A stretch of DNA of 64,000 nucleotides from Sphingomonas sp. Leaf208 (GTDB taxonomy: Bacteria; Pseudomonadota; Alphaproteobacteria; Sphingomonadales; Sphingomonadaceae). Positions 1-10,716 of the stretch are shown here, piece after piece. Position 1 is the stretch's first letter. Every line of letters begins with the position of its first letter. A program made the position numbers and the translations under genes. The notes under the pieces are model-generated. The model searched no databases, had not been told where the DNA came from, and saw only the letters and a list, made by a program, of their open reading frames with translations. The stretch lies in the NCBI RefSeq assembly GCF_001421415.1, contig NZ_LMKH01000034.1, forward strand, positions 310,001-374,000, read 5' to 3'.

Positions 1-660
1 CGCGGCGAACATCTGCAACTGGAGTGCGGTGTTCGACACATGATCCTCGCCGCGCACGACGTGCGTCACGCCCATCTCGGCATCGTCGATCGCCGACGGC
101 AGCATATACAGCCACGACCCGTCCGCGCGCCGGATGACCGGATCGCTCATCGTCTTCGCCTCGAAGTGCGCGGCGCCGCGGATGAGGTCGTCCCAGGCGA
201 TCGGCGCCTCGTGATCGAGCTTGAACCGCCAATGCGGCTTCACGCCGCCCGCTTCCAGCTTAGCCCGCGCATCGTCGTCCAACGCCAGCGCGGCGCGATC
301 GTAGATCGGCGGCAACCCGCGCCCGGCCTGGATCTTGCGCTTCAGGTCGAGCTCCTGCGTCGTCTCGTACGCCGGATACACGTGCCCGCTCGCGACCAGT
401 GCCCCGAACCGCGCCTCGTACAGAGCGAACCGCGCCGACTGCCGCTCTTCCGCATCCGGCGTCATCCCGAGCCAGTCGAGATCGGCGCGGATCGCGTCGA
501 CGAAGCGCTCTTCGCTGCGTTCGGGATCGGTATCGTCGATCCGCAGCACGAACTTCCCGCCATTCGCCCGCGCGAACATCCAGTTGTGGAGCGCGGTGCG
601 GATGTTGCCGACATGCAGCCGGCCGGTGGGCGAGGGGGCGAAACGGGTGATTACGGTCAT
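1..660 (-). CDS. gltX: glutamyl-tRNA synthetase, 3' end cut off by window edge
   Basis: Charges tRNA-Glu with glutamate in the cytoplasm. The reading frame starts at an ATG at 660 and runs off the left edge, so only the N-terminal 220 residues of an expected 440-480 are present. The class I signature [18 protein letters not shown] near the N-terminus carries the HIGH-type motif (HVGN). The usual Glu-binding segment [11 protein letters not shown] and the conserved GEDHV stretch follow. The KMSKS motif and anticodon-binding domain would lie outside the window. It is divergent from prs, with about 100 bp between the two starts. Family assignment is firm; GluQ is unlikely given the [13 protein letters not shown] context. 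It could be one of two GltX paralogues common in alphaproteobacteria. Confidence 0.93.
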   Translation of the reverse strand, partial: MTVITRFAPSPTGRLHVGNIRTALHNWMFARANGGKFVLRIDDTDPERSEERFVDAIRADLDWLGMTPDAEERQSARFALYEARFGALVASGHVYPAYETTQELDLKRKIQAGRGLPPIYDRAALALDDDARAKLEAGGVKPHWRFKLDHEAPIAWDDLIRGAAHFEAKTMSDPVIRRADGSWLYMLPSAIDDAEMGVTHVVRGEDHVSNTALQLQMFAA

Positions 661-757
661 CCTGCCGCTGTACGGAGCGGCGCGGCGGCGGGCAAACCCT
701 TCCACCAAAGGGAAGCTGCGCCTAAGGGGTGCGGAATATCGAGCGGGAAATAGCTTC

Positions 758-1696
758 ATGAAACTGATGACCGGCAATTCGAACCTGCCGCTGGCGCAGG
801 AAATCTCCGCCTATCTCGAGATCCCGCTGACCGACGTCAGCGTGCGGCGCTTCGCCGACGAGGAGGTCTTCGTCGAGATCAACGAGAACGTCCGCGGCGA
901 GGACGTGTTCGTGATCCAGTCGACCGGCTATCCCGCCAACGACAATCTCATGGAACTGCTGATCATGATCGACGCGCTGAAGCGTGCGTCGGCGCGGCGT
1001 ATCACCGCTGTGATCCCGTACATGGGCTACGCGCGGCAGGACCGGAAGCCAGGCCCGCGCACGCCGATCTCGGCCAAGCTGGTCGCGAACCTGATCACCG
1101 TCGCGGGCGCCAACCGCGTGCTGTCGGTCGATCTGCATGCCGGGCAGATCCAGGGCTTCTTCGATATCCCGACCGACAATCTCTACGCGGCGCCGGTGAT
1201 GTCGGCGGACATCCTCGCGCGGTTCAAGGGCAAGAACCTGATGGTCGTGTCGCCGGACGTCGGCGGTGTCGTCCGTGCACGCGTGCTCGCCAAGCGACTC
1301 GACAACGCCCCGCTGGCGATCGTCGACAAGCGTCGCGAGCGCGCGGGCGAGTCGGAGGTGATGAACATCATCGGCGAAGTCGAGGGGCGGTTCTGCATCC
1401 TGGTCGACGACATCGTCGATTCGGCCGGGACGCTGTGCAACGCGGCGGCGGCATTGAAGGAAGCGGGTGCCGAGGACGTTGTGGCCTATGTTACACACGG
1501 GGTGCTGTCGGGTGGTGCGGTAGCGCGAGTCGAAGGCTCGGAACTGCGTGAGCTGGTGATCACCGATTCGATTGGGAACCACGAAGTCATCAAGGACGCG
1601 CACGGCAAGATCCGCCATCTCCAGATCGCGCCGCTGCTCGGGGAGGCGATCAAGCGGATTGCGGACGAGACGAGTGTCTCGAGCCTGTTCGACTGA
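758..1696 (+). CDS. prs: ribose-phosphate pyrophosphokinase
   Basis: Makes PRPP from ribose 5-phosphate and ATP for purine, pyrimidine, histidine and NAD synthesis. The start is the ATG at 758 (MKLMTGNSN), preceded by a purine-rich GCGGGAAA; this gives 312 residues, the usual family length. Visible signatures are the ATP-binding segment [15 protein letters not shown], the metal-binding [12 protein letters not shown], and the PRPP-binding loop [12 protein letters not shown] near residues 215-230. An open frame extends well upstream of 758, but that part is antisense to gltX and has no homology to the family. The gene stands alone and ends just before a palindromic repeat. Confidence 0.96.
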   Translation: MKLMTGNSNLPLAQEISAYLEIPLTDVSVRRFADEEVFVEINENVRGEDVFVIQSTGYPANDNLMELLIMIDALKRASARRITAVIPYMGYARQDRKPGPRTPISAKLVANLITVAGANRVLSVDLHAGQIQGFFDIPTDNLYAAPVMSADILARFKGKNLMVVSPDVGGVVRARVLAKRLDNAPLAIVDKRRERAGESEVMNIIGEVEGRFCILVDDIVDSAGTLCNAAAALKEAGAEDVVAYVTHGVLSGGAVARVEGSELRELVITDSIGNHEVIKDAHGKIRHLQIAPLLGEAIKRIADETSVSSLFD

Positions 1697-1704
1697 GAGA
1701 GATT

Positions 1705-1760
1705 TGTTTCCTCGCGAAGGCGGGGACCCAGACTGGGCTCCCGCCTTCGCGGGAGAACAC
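1705..1760. repeat. palindromic intergenic repeat, family B
   Basis: A short element of two GC-rich stems, one containing CGCGAAGGCGGGG and the other CCCGCCTTCGCGGG, separated by CCAGACTGGG-type sequence. Nearly the same 55-bp unit recurs at 14664, 18015, 46447 (inverted) and 59511 (inverted). It begins nine bases after the prs stop and could act as a transcript-end structure. Confidence 0.85.
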
Positions 1761-1878
1761 ATTAAGGCAAGTCACCGTCGGCAAAGCCGCCGTCGGATGG
1801 GTTCGCTTGGGCAACCCACCGGCCAAGCCTGCGATTGCGCATCGCTACGCTCGCGCATCGGCGCGGACGTAGCCGCGC

Positions 1879-2208
1879 CTATCGCTGGCTTAATGCTACA
1901 ATATGCTCGAACACCGCCGGATGCAGCGGTTTCGCGAACGCGCAGCCGTATTTGAACTTGTCGCGCCAGGCGACCACCGCCTCGAGCGCAGCGAGACCCG
2001 GCAACGTCAGCCACACCACAGTTCCCGGCCACAACGTAAAGCTCGTCTCCGCACGAAATCCCGAGAGCGACAAATCCGTCACCTCGATCTCGAATCGCGT
2101 CTGGCCCCGATCGCGCAAATGCGCGCGCATCTTGACGGCCTTGCGTAGCGCCTGACGGAGCTCCTCGCCTTTCGGTTCGGCGGGGGGGATGGGGACGGGC
2201 TGTGTCAT
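1879..2208 (-). CDS. PilZ domain protein
   Basis: A 109-residue, single-domain PilZ protein. PilZ domains bind cyclic di-GMP through an RxxxR motif and a D/NxSxxG motif. Here VTDLSLSGFRAE supplies DLSLSG, and arginines in HLRDRGQTRFE precede it. The ATG at 2208 (MTQPVPIPP) is chosen because the roughly 80 codons open upstream look like random GC-rich sequence. The downstream sequence fits the PilZ beta-barrel (VVWLTLPG, VVAWRDKFKYGCAF). It is transcribed away from sucC. The target is unknown; single-domain PilZ proteins often control motility or polysaccharide export. Whether it really binds c-di-GMP is not settled, because the arginine spacing is imperfect. Confidence 0.8.
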   Translation of the reverse strand: MTQPVPIPPAEPKGEELRQALRKAVKMRAHLRDRGQTRFEIEVTDLSLSGFRAETSFTLWPGTVVWLTLPGLAALEAVVAWRDKFKYGCAFAKPLHPAVFEHIVALSQR

Positions 2209-2548
2209 GTCCGGAACACTGCTCCCCAAGTGGTTACTAATCTCCAAACGCCTTACGATTCGGCCGCTTGAGGTTTGGCCGCGCGCGGCTGGACTAATGT
2301 ACCATTGGCACCGTCGAAGTAGGTTCGGAACGCAATGATGCGGAGTCGGATCGCCATGGTCCTGCTGTAGAGGCGGCGGAGCGCGACGCCAAAGGAATTG
2401 CTTTAGATCAGGCCATTCGCAGTCGATAAATCCATCTATTGATAACGACACGCAACTGCAAATGCCTTAAGGGTGGATTTGCTGGCCGCCCTGTGCTTTA
2501 CGCCCAACCAATTCCCGAGTTTCCTAAAAATTGCGTGGAGCCTTCCCG
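2209..2548. other. divergent intergenic region, PilZ gene / sucC
   Basis: About 340 bp between the PilZ start and the sucC start. It should carry promoters for both genes. I see no strong hairpin, repeat or convincing short gene; an in-frame extension of the PilZ ORF covers part of it but does not look coding. A GGAG sequence seven bases before the sucC ATG is the sucC ribosome binding site. Confidence 0.4.
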
Positions 2549-3751
<1,203 letters not shown>

Positions 3752-3789
3752 TCGCGACTGACCCACGCATACTGATTCTGCGAAAAACA

Positions 3790-3820
3790 GGGCTCGGGCG
3801 GAAACGTCCGGGCCCTTTTT
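3790..3820 (+). terminator. intrinsic terminator of sucC
   Basis: An 11-bp stem (GGGCTCGGGCG pairing with CGTCCGGGCCC, two G-U pairs in RNA) closes a GAAA tetraloop and is followed by five T residues. It lies 38 bases after the sucC stop. Confidence 0.9.
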
Positions 3821-3999
3821 CGTTGATGTCGTACACTATCCGGCAGGTGGTCCGATCGGCATCTCGCCGTGACGCTACGGCATAGCGATGTTTCCATACC
3901 GGACTTGCGAAAACGGCTCGAAACGGCCATCTGTCGCGCCAACGCCGCCATACTGTGACGGTGATCGAAACGAATGATTTCACCTTGGAAGGAACCCCG

Positions 4000-4746
4000 A
4001 TGAAGGTGCTGGTGCCGGTCAAGCGCGTGCTTGACTACAACGTGAAGCCTAGAGTGAAGGCGGACGGAACGGGCGTCGATCTGGCGAACGTCAAGATGAG
4101 CATGAACCCGTTCGACGAGATCGCGGTCGAGGAAGCGATCCGTCTCAAGGACAAGGGCGTCACCGAGATCGTCGTCGTCTCGATCGGCGAGCAGAAATCG
4201 CAGGAAACGCTCCGCACCGCGCTCGCGATGGGGGCCGACCGCGCGATCCTCGTCGTCAGCGAGACCAAGGTCGAGCCGCTTGGTGTCGCCAAGATCCTCG
4301 CCAAGATCGTCGAGGAGGAAAAGCCTGACCTCGTCATCCTCGGCAAGCAGGCGATCGACGACGACAACAACCAGACCGGGCAGATGCTCGCTGGCCTCCT
4401 GAACTGGGGGCAGGGCACGTTCGCGTCGAAGGTCGAGATCGCCGACGGCTCGGTCAACGTGACGCGCGAAGTCGATGGCGGCGCGGAGACCGACACGCTG
4501 AAGCTGCCCGCAATCATCACCACCGATCTTCGTCTCAACGAGCCGCGCTATGCCTCGCTGCCGAACATCATGAAGGCGAAGTCGAAGCCGATGGCGCAGA
4601 AGACGCCCGCCGATTTCGGCGTCGACGTGACGCCGCGCCTGACCACGTTGAAGGTAATCGAGCCCGCTAAGCGTTCGGCCGGGATCAAGGTCGCCGACGT
4701 CGACGCGCTGGTCGGCAAGCTCAAGGAAATGGGAGTCGCCAAGTGA
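4000..4746 (+). CDS. etfB: electron transfer flavoprotein beta subunit
   Basis: With EtfA, carries electrons from acyl-CoA and other dehydrogenases to ETF-ubiquinone oxidoreductase. 248 residues, the usual size. The N-terminus [20 protein letters not shown] and the AMP-binding [15 protein letters not shown] segment near residue 125 are family signatures, as is the C-terminal half with [26 protein letters not shown] split across residues 167-195. The ATG at 4000 has GGAAGGA upstream; an earlier ATG at 3955 is rejected. The stop overlaps the GTG of etfA by four bases, so the pair is co-translated. Upstream is the sucC terminator, so it has its own promoter. Confidence 0.96.
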   Translation: MKVLVPVKRVLDYNVKPRVKADGTGVDLANVKMSMNPFDEIAVEEAIRLKDKGVTEIVVVSIGEQKSQETLRTALAMGADRAILVVSETKVEPLGVAKILAKIVEEEKPDLVILGKQAIDDDNNQTGQMLAGLLNWGQGTFASKVEIADGSVNVTREVDGGAETDTLKLPAIITTDLRLNEPRYASLPNIMKAKSKPMAQKTPADFGVDVTPRLTTLKVIEPAKRSAGIKVADVDALVGKLKEMGVAK

Positions 4747-5672
4747 AGACGCTCGTCTGGGTCGAACATGACGGTCAGGCCGTCAAGGATGCCACGCTGT
4801 CGGCGGTCACGGCCGCCTCGCAGCTCGGCGAAGTCCATCTGCTGGTCGTCGGCCAAGGCGTCGACGGCGTCGCTGCCGAAGCGGCGAAGATCGCTGGCGT
4901 CGGCAAGGTGCATGTCGCGGACGACGCTGCGTTCGCGCATGCGCTCGCCGAGAACGTCGCGCCGCTGATCGTCGAGCTAATGGGGCATCACGATGCGTTT
5001 GTCGCGCCGTCGACCACGCACGGCAAGAACATCGCGCCGCGTGTCGCTGCGTTGCTCGACGTCATGCAGATCAGCGACATCCTGTCGGTCGAGAGCGAAG
5101 ACACGTTCACGCGCCCGATCTACGCCGGCAACGCCATTGCAACCGTGCAGTCGACCGACGCGAAGAAGGTCATCACGGTGCGCGGCACGGCGTTCGCCAA
5201 GGCTGCGACCGAGGGTGGCTCGGGCGAGATCGAGGCAGTCGCATCGACCGGCGACAAGGGTCTCTCGACCTTCGCCGGCTCGGAGATCGCCAAGAACGAG
5301 CGTCCCGAGCTGACCAGCGCGAAGATCATCGTCTCGGGCGGCCGCGCGCTCGCCTCGAGCGACCAGTTCCATGCGATGATCGATCCGCTTGCGGACAAGC
5401 TCGGCGCCGGCGTCGGTGCCTCGCGCGCGGCGGTCGACGCGGGCTATGCGCCGAACGATTATCAGGTCGGCCAGACCGGCAAGATCGTCGCCCCGGAAGT
5501 GTATGTCGCGGTCGGCATCTCGGGCGCGATCCAGCATCTCGCGGGGATGAAGGACTCGAAGGTCATCATCGCGATCAACAAGGACGAGGACGCACCGATC
5601 TTCCAGGTGGCGGACATCGGCCTGGTCGGCGATCTGTTCAAGATCGTGCCGGAATTGACGGCGAAGCTGTAG
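4743..5672 (+). CDS. etfA: electron transfer flavoprotein alpha subunit
   Basis: FAD-binding partner of EtfB. 309 residues starting at GTG 4743, which overlaps the etfB stop in a GTGA quartet. The C-terminal FAD domain is clear: [14 protein letters not shown] near residue 195, then [38 protein letters not shown] and [21 protein letters not shown], all in family order. Two hairpins without a long T tract follow the stop and probably end the transcript. Confidence 0.96.
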   Translation: MKTLVWVEHDGQAVKDATLSAVTAASQLGEVHLLVVGQGVDGVAAEAAKIAGVGKVHVADDAAFAHALAENVAPLIVELMGHHDAFVAPSTTHGKNIAPRVAALLDVMQISDILSVESEDTFTRPIYAGNAIATVQSTDAKKVITVRGTAFAKAATEGGSGEIEAVASTGDKGLSTFAGSEIAKNERPELTSAKIIVSGGRALASSDQFHAMIDPLADKLGAGVGASRAAVDAGYAPNDYQVGQTGKIVAPEVYVAVGISGAIQHLAGMKDSKVIIAINKDEDAPIFQVADIGLVGDLFKIVPELTAKL

Positions 5673-5745
5673 GCGAATGCCGCTGCGCACGGCGAAGCCA
5701 AGCGCAACAGCAAGCCTGGCCGGCGGCGCTCCAGCGCCGACCGAC

Positions 5746-5810
5746 GACGCGGGATTTACTCCCGCGTCGCGTGCCACGAACGGGCGGTGTGACTTTGGTC
5801 ACGCCGCCCG
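5746..5810 (+). terminator. tandem hairpins after etfA
   Basis: Two perfect or near-perfect stems stand in series: GACGCGGG/CCCGCGTC (5746-5768), then a 13-bp stem with a TTTG loop (5781-5810). No uridine run follows, so this is a transcript-end or mRNA-stabilising structure and not a classic intrinsic terminator. Confidence 0.45.
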
Positions 5811-5889
5811 CTATTGTGTCTACCGAACATGCAGGTCTGCCGGCGTCGAACCGATACGCTTACAAACCGCGGTCTATCTGACAAAGGAA

Positions 5890-5998
5890 CCACCTCCCCG
5901 GCGAAGGCCGGGGCCCAATTGGGAAACGGCGGTAACGACCAACGGTCCTTCGCTACATCGACCTTTCCAATTGGACCCCGGCCTGCGCCGGGGAGGTG
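5890..5998. repeat. palindromic intergenic repeat, family A
   Basis: About 109 bp. Two outer arms contain CCCGGCGAAGGCCGGGGCCC and its near reverse complement, each followed inward by a CCAATTGG-type segment, around a variable centre. Related copies lie at 12448, 18115, 28429, 59377 and 63020. It fills most of the gap between the etfA hairpins and the TonB-like gene; I see no gene in this gap. Confidence 0.85.
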
Positions 5999-6104
5999 CA
6001 TCTATCGAAGCGGGATACGTACCGAATACGTCTGGAGTACCGAGATCCTCCTCGTGCCCTCACGCACAGTTGCCGCACAATACCCGCCTCCCCAATTACC
6101 CTGC

Positions 6105-6866
6105 ATGTACGGCGTCCACCCGAACCCGCGCGACCGCCTGATATCCGCGGCCAGCGCGGCGATACTCTGCGCCGTCATCGGCTACGCGCTGATCCTCGAG
6201 CTTGGCGTCAGCATTCCCACCGCTATCCCCGATGCGCTGAAGACCTTTTCGGTTGGCCCGAATCCCCCTCCACCGCCACCGCTTGAAAAGATCGTTCCCC
6301 GCCCCGCGAAAAGCCACCGCCCCGAAGGCGCGGCTTCCCCCGCCAACCTGCGCTCGAAGGCGACCGAACTCGTCGTTCCCAAGCCGATCATCCCTCCGAT
6401 CGTTCCACCGCCCCCGGTTATCGCTGCTCTCAAACCGGGCCCCGGCAGCGACGCCACCACGGGCGCTGCCCCCGTTCCCGGACCAGGGACCGGCGCAGGT
6501 GGCGAAGGGAACGGGACCGGTAGCGGGCGCTCCGGAAATGGCGACGGCGATGGTGGCGACGAGACTCCGCCCCGCCTTCTCAAAGGCCGTTTCAAGAACA
6601 AGGATTTCCCCAACGCCGAGGCGGTGATCGGCGCAGGCGGGGTCGTCGGCGTACGCTACACCGTCGAGACGGACGGCGGCGTAACGCACTGCATGGTCAC
6701 GCGCTCGAGCGGCAATGCGGTGCTCGACGCGACCACCTGCCGCCTGATCGAACTGCGCTTCCGCTACCGCCCCTGGCTCGACGCCACCGGTCGGCCGGTT
6801 CGCTCTACCGTCGTCCATAACCAGGAATGGGTGAACCAACTCGATCCGCCGTCACGCGGTAATTGA
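6105..6866 (+). CDS. TonB-like energy-transducer protein
   Basis: A 253-residue protein with TonB architecture. It has a single N-terminal membrane anchor (about residues 13-34), a proline-rich periplasmic linker with a NPPPPPPLEK stretch near residue 50, a Gly-rich low-complexity region (about 120-155), and a C-terminal TonB-like domain (about 175-250) with VVGVRYTVETDGGVTHCMVTRSSGN. Such proteins couple inner-membrane proton motive force to outer-membrane transporters. The ATG at 6105 (MYGVHPNPRDR) is chosen because upstream codons run through a palindromic repeat. No exbBD or TonB-dependent receptor is adjacent, so its partner is unknown. Its 3' end overlaps the end of the convergent acyltransferase gene by 15 bases. 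Confidence 0.82.
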   Translation: MYGVHPNPRDRLISAASAAILCAVIGYALILELGVSIPTAIPDALKTFSVGPNPPPPPPLEKIVPRPAKSHRPEGAASPANLRSKATELVVPKPIIPPIVPPPPVIAALKPGPGSDATTGAAPVPGPGTGAGGEGNGTGSGRSGNGDGDGGDETPPRLLKGRFKNKDFPNAEAVIGAGGVVGVRYTVETDGGVTHCMVTRSSGNAVLDATTCRLIELRFRYRPWLDATGRPVRSTVVHNQEWVNQLDPPSRGN

Positions 6867-7980
6867 AGCCGATCGCCCCAGCCGCCCGCCACTGAGCACC
6901 CGCGCGACGGTCGGCGAGAGCGCCATCAGCACTCGCCCCAGCACGACCGTGACGCCGAGCACCAGCAGCGGCTGGACCAGCAGATATGCGGGATAGAATC
7001 CCGCCCCCAGCGCGCCAGTCGCCAATCCGATCACCGGCCCGAACAGCCACAGCAGCACCAGATGATCGCAGAATGCGAGAAACCCGTAGCGCTCGATCCC
7101 GCGCAATCGGTCCGCAACATTGCTCCCAGCCAAGCCGCCAGAACAGCACCGCGGAGGCCAATCGAAACACGATATCGAATGCCGCCATCAGATGCGGATA
7201 TGCGTCGAAGAACGCGTTCCCCAGCAGCGCGGTCCACAGCCGTGGCGCAATCAGGACGACGAATGGCAGCCCGCATAGGGCGATGGGCCAACCCGCCGCC
7301 CGCTCCGCCAGGCCAAACCGTCGCACGGCGACTCCCGCGGTAAAGAACAACAGGATCTGCGGTCGCAGCAATGGCGGAACGTGTACTCCGGACACGCTCC
7401 ACACGACCACTATCGATGCGACCAGCGCCAGCCAGGCATTCGACGCGCGTACCAGACCGGGCGCGATGACCATGCAGACGAACAGGTCGCGCAGGAATGG
7501 CATCTGCACGTTGACGTCGTTTGCCTGCACGAGCGGCACCGGTTCGTTGAGTGTCCAGCCGATGCTGGTCGGCGTCGGCGCTTTCAGGTCGCCGAACGTC
7601 GCCGCCGCCCCCACCAGCACAATCGCGATCGCGTTCCACAGAACCATCGGCAGCAGGATCGTCCGCGCCTTGCCGAGCACGAACGCCGCGTAGCCCTGGC
7701 GCGTTGCGGTCGAGACGACCAGCCAGCCGGAGATCATCCCTAACAGCGGCACAGCGCTACGTCCGAACACTTCGCCGAGCACCGTTCGCAGCACCGCCTG
7801 CCAACTGAACGCCTCCGCCGCCAGTTCCTCGGCAGTGCGTCCGGTCCAGGCGTGGACGTAGACGATCCCCATGATCCCGATCAGCCGCGCGATCGCGATC
7901 GCAGTGGACAAGCGCGTGTCGCTGGTCCGGGCACTGCTTCCGACGGGTAATTCGGTCGATCTGGTCTTCAAGTCCGCCAC
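6852..7980 (-). pseudogene. acyltransferase 3 family membrane protein, frameshifted
   Basis: An integral-membrane acyltransferase of the OafA/OpgC type, which O-acylates cell-surface carbohydrates. Translation from GTG 7980 gives a family-like N-terminal 280 residues: an ARLIGIMGIVYVHAW helix with the family histidine, then many hydrophobic helices. Around 7121-7138 the frame must shift by one base to continue into the last 90 residues (SNVADRLRGIERYGF, then two more helices, ending SASITA). Without the shift the product becomes Arg/Ala-rich and ends at 6805. One extra T in GGCTTGGCTGGG would explain it. It is either a recent pseudogene or a sequencing error; confidence in the family is moderate to high. 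Confidence 0.75.
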
Positions 7981-8066
7981 TTCGCTCTGGTTCGGCGCGG
8001 CGTACCCGGCTTGTCGCGCGCGAACACCTCCTTCAGGATGAAATGGACGTTACGGGGGACCAAGAG

Positions 8067-9317
8067 ATGATCGCCGCCTTCCTGCTCATCGCCGCGCAGT
8101 CGAGCCCCGCCGCGGTGCCGGACCCGAAGATCGCGCAGCGCGTCGCGCGCGTGCTGGAGCGTAGCCCGGTGATCGACGGGCATAACGATCTCGCCTGGGA
8201 AATCCGCGACCTGCACGACGCGAAGGTCGAGGCGGTCAATCTCTCCGTCGACACCGCGCGACTGCCGAACCCGTTGCAGACCGACATTCCCCGCCTGCGC
8301 AAAGGTCATGTCGGCGGCCAGTTCTGGTCGGTCTACATCCCCGCCGACGCGCCGCGCGCGGTGGAAATGACGCTGGAGGAGATCGACATCGTCCGCCGTT
8401 TCGTCGCGGCGAACCCGGCGACATTCGAACTGGCCACCAATGCCGCGGACATCCGTCGGATCGAGAAAGCGGGGCGGATCGCGTCGCTGATCGGCGTCGA
8501 GGGCGGACACCAGATCGACGGGCGGCTGTCGGTGTTGCGCCAATATCGCGCGCTCGGTGTGGCGTACATGACCCTGACGCACGGCAAGAGCCTGAACTGG
8601 GCGGACAGCTCGACCGACACTCCGCGCGCCAACGGGCTGAGCGACTTTGGGCGGCAGGTGGTCGCGGAGATGAACCGGATCGGGATGATCGTCGACGTGT
8701 CGCACGTGTCCGACGCGACGATGGCGGCGGCGCTGGCGGCGGCCAAGGCGCCGGTGATCGCCTCGCACTCCAGCGCGCGAGCGATCGCCGATGCGCCGCG
8801 GAATATCCCCGACGACCTGCTCCGCGTGATCGGCGCAAACGGCGGCGTGGTGATGGTGAACTTCTATCCGTCGTTCCTGTCGGGCGAGTGGCGGGCCTGG
8901 GATGTGGCACGCTCGGCCTATGCGAAGTCGGTCGGCGTTCCGGCGAGCGTCTATGGCGCCAAATCACCTGCGCCGTTGGTAGCGTGGGATGCCGCGCATC
9001 CGGAGCCGCGGGTCACCGCTGCAACGGTGGCAGATCATGTCGAGCATATCGCGAAGGTCGCGGGCCATGATCATGTCGGGATCGGCGGTGATTTCGACGG
9101 CATCCAGGGGACCGGGCCGATCGGTCTAAAGGGCGTCGACGGCTATCCGCTGCTGTTCGCCGAACTGGCGCGGCGGGGGTGGAGCGATGGGGATCTGGCG
9201 AAGCTGTCGGGCGGCAACGTTCTGCGTGTCATCGAAGCGGTCGAAGCGGTCGAAGCGGTCGCCAAGGGGATGACGGGTGTGCCGCCGGTCGACGCTACCG
9301 ATTTGGCGTCTCGGTAG
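8067..9317 (+). CDS. membrane dipeptidase (renal dipeptidase family, M19)
   Basis: A zinc-dependent dipeptidase of 416 residues, probably periplasmic. The ATG at 8067 gives a short hydrophobic signal segment (MIAAFLLIAAQSSPA) and has GGGGG eight bases upstream; the in-frame ATG at 8043 is less likely. Metal-site motifs appear in family order: VIDGHNDLAW (HxD) near residue 38, LIGVEGGHQ (bridging Glu), VIDGH-like strands, IVDVSHVSD, VIASHSSARA and GIGGDFDG near 345. The C-terminus contains three in-frame copies of the nonamer TCGAAGCGG (9232-9258), giving a repeated EAV. It is divergent from the broken acyltransferase gene. Confidence 0.9.
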   Translation: MIAAFLLIAAQSSPAAVPDPKIAQRVARVLERSPVIDGHNDLAWEIRDLHDAKVEAVNLSVDTARLPNPLQTDIPRLRKGHVGGQFWSVYIPADAPRAVEMTLEEIDIVRRFVAANPATFELATNAADIRRIEKAGRIASLIGVEGGHQIDGRLSVLRQYRALGVAYMTLTHGKSLNWADSSTDTPRANGLSDFGRQVVAEMNRIGMIVDVSHVSDATMAAALAAAKAPVIASHSSARAIADAPRNIPDDLLRVIGANGGVVMVNFYPSFLSGEWRAWDVARSAYAKSVGVPASVYGAKSPAPLVAWDAAHPEPRVTAATVADHVEHIAKVAGHDHVGIGGDFDGIQGTGPIGLKGVDGYPLLFAELARRGWSDGDLAKLSGGNVLRVIEAVEAVEAVAKGMTGVPPVDATDLASR

Positions 9318-9342
9318 GGCAGGTTCCCGACACATACCCGAT

Positions 9343-9439
9343 CGTCATCCCCGCGCAGGCGGGGATCCATATCCTCAGCGCTTTGCGATTCCTTCGTGAA
9401 GCCAGCCAATATGGGTTCCCGCCTCCGCGGGAATGACGG
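9343..9439. repeat. palindromic intergenic repeat, family C
   Basis: A 97-bp inverted repeat. The left arm is CGTCATCCCCGCGCAGGCGG and the right arm CCCGCCTCCGCGGGAATGACGG, around a centre with ATCCATATcCTCA. The second copy at 34578-34674 is the reverse complement of this unit with high identity, including the arm asymmetry, so the whole unit was duplicated. Confidence 0.85.
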
Positions 9440-9483
9440 TTATCTGCCTGCTGCGAGAGAATACGAGGACCGTTTATCGCGCT

Positions 9484-10716
9484 TTAAGGATCCGGCATCC
9501 GCTGCGGCACCGGCGGCTCCACCACCAGCGGCGGCACCGTGCGCAGAACCAGCCCGATCACCAATGCCGCCACGCCGAGCAACAGGCAGAACGCCGTCAC
9601 CCCGGGCCAGCCTGCATGCGTCCACGCGAACCCGCCGGCCGATCCCAGCACGCTCGATCCCATGTAATAGAAGAACAGGTAGAACGCCGCCGCCTGTCCC
9701 CGCGAACCCTGCGCCCGCCGGCCGACCCAGGCGCTCGCAATCGAATGCGCGCCGAAGAAGCCGATCGTCACCACCGCGATCCCCGCGATCACCAGCATCA
9801 GCGGTGTCATCGCGGTCAGCGCGACCCCGTCGATCAGCAGCACGACAGGTATCCAGAACACCTTCCGCCGCCCGAGCCGCCCCGCTAGCGTCCCGAACTT
9901 AGCCGAACTCACCGATCCTAGCACGTATAGCAGGAATACCCCGCCGACCGCCGCTTGGCTGAGGTTGTAAGGCGGGCTCATCAACCGGAAGCCAGCGTAA
10001 TTATAGATCGTGACGAACACGCCCATTAGCAGGAACGCCTCGAGGTACAGCAACGGCATCGCGCGATCGGTGAACAGCGACCCGGCACTACGCAGCAGCG
10101 CGCCTGGCCGTCCCACGCTCGGCGTGAAATTGCGCGAGAGCGGCGCAAGCCGGCGGAATGCCTCCGCCATTGCGAGCCCTGCGACGCCGACCGCGGCGAG
10201 CGCCCAGCGCCAGCCTTCCAGATCGGCGACGATGCTGACGACAAGTCGCCCAGCCATGCCGCCGAGCGCGCTGCCCGCGATATACAGCCCCATCGCTGCG
10301 CCGACCGAGCTGGCGTCGACCTCCTCCGCGACATAGGCCATCGCGACCGCCGGCACGCCCGCAAGCGCTACGCCGGTCAGGAAGCGGAGCACGAGCAACC
10401 CGCTCCACCCCGGTACGACCGCCACCGCCAAGGTCAGCGCGCCAGCCGCGAACATCGCCGCGATCATCAGCGGACGCCGGCCGACTCGGTCCGAGACGAA
10501 CCCTGCGAACAGGATGCCGATCGCCAGTGGCCCCGTTGCCAGCGACACCGCCAGCGACGCTTCTTCCGCCGTCAGCCCGAACTGCGCGGCGAACAGCGGC
10601 AGCAACGGCTGTACCGAATACAACAGCGAGAAGGTCGAGAAGCCGGCGAACAGCATTGCCAGCGTCAGCCGGCGGTACGCGGGCGTGCCTAGAGTGATAG
10701 GTGCTTCAGAAGCCAC
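9484..10716 (-). CDS. MFS transporter, YnfM-like
   Basis: A 410-residue, 12-helix major facilitator protein. The MFS loop motif FVSDRVGRRPLMIA lies near residues 75-90, and a second partial copy GRLGRRKVFWIP near 285. It opens with a helix of the type LLYSVQPLLPLFAAQFGLTA seen in YnfM/arabinose-efflux-like transporters. The start is GTG 10716, which overlaps the end of the upstream deacetylase gene by 11 bases, so the two are probably one transcript. Substrate cannot be read from sequence; linkage to a polyamine-type deacetylase suggests export of an acylated amine or similar compound (inference). Confidence 0.88.
   Translation of the reverse strand: MASEAPITLGTPAYRRLTLAMLFAGFSTFSLLYSVQPLLPLFAAQFGLTAEEASLAVSLATGPLAIGILFAGFVSDRVGRRPLMIAAMFAAGALTLAVAVVPGWSGLLVLRFLTGVALAGVPAVAMAYVAEEVDASSVGAAMGLYIAGSALGGMAGRLVVSIVADLEGWRWALAAVGVAGLAMAEAFRRLAPLSRNFTPSVGRPGALLRSAGSLFTDRAMPLLYLEAFLLMGVFVTIYNYAGFRLMSPPYNLSQAAVGGVFLLYVLGSVSSAKFGTLAGRLGRRKVFWIPVVLLIDGVALTAMTPLMLVIAGIAVVTIGFFGAHSIASAWVGRRAQGSRGQAAAFYLFFYYMGSSVLGSAGGFAWTHAGWPGVTAFCLLLGVAALVIGLVLRTVPPLVVEPPVPQRMPDP

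Noticed and set aside
722..1762. 346-aa open frame antisense to prs
   Set aside because: Arg/Asp/His-rich mirror of a well-supported gene; typical shadow frame in high-GC DNA.
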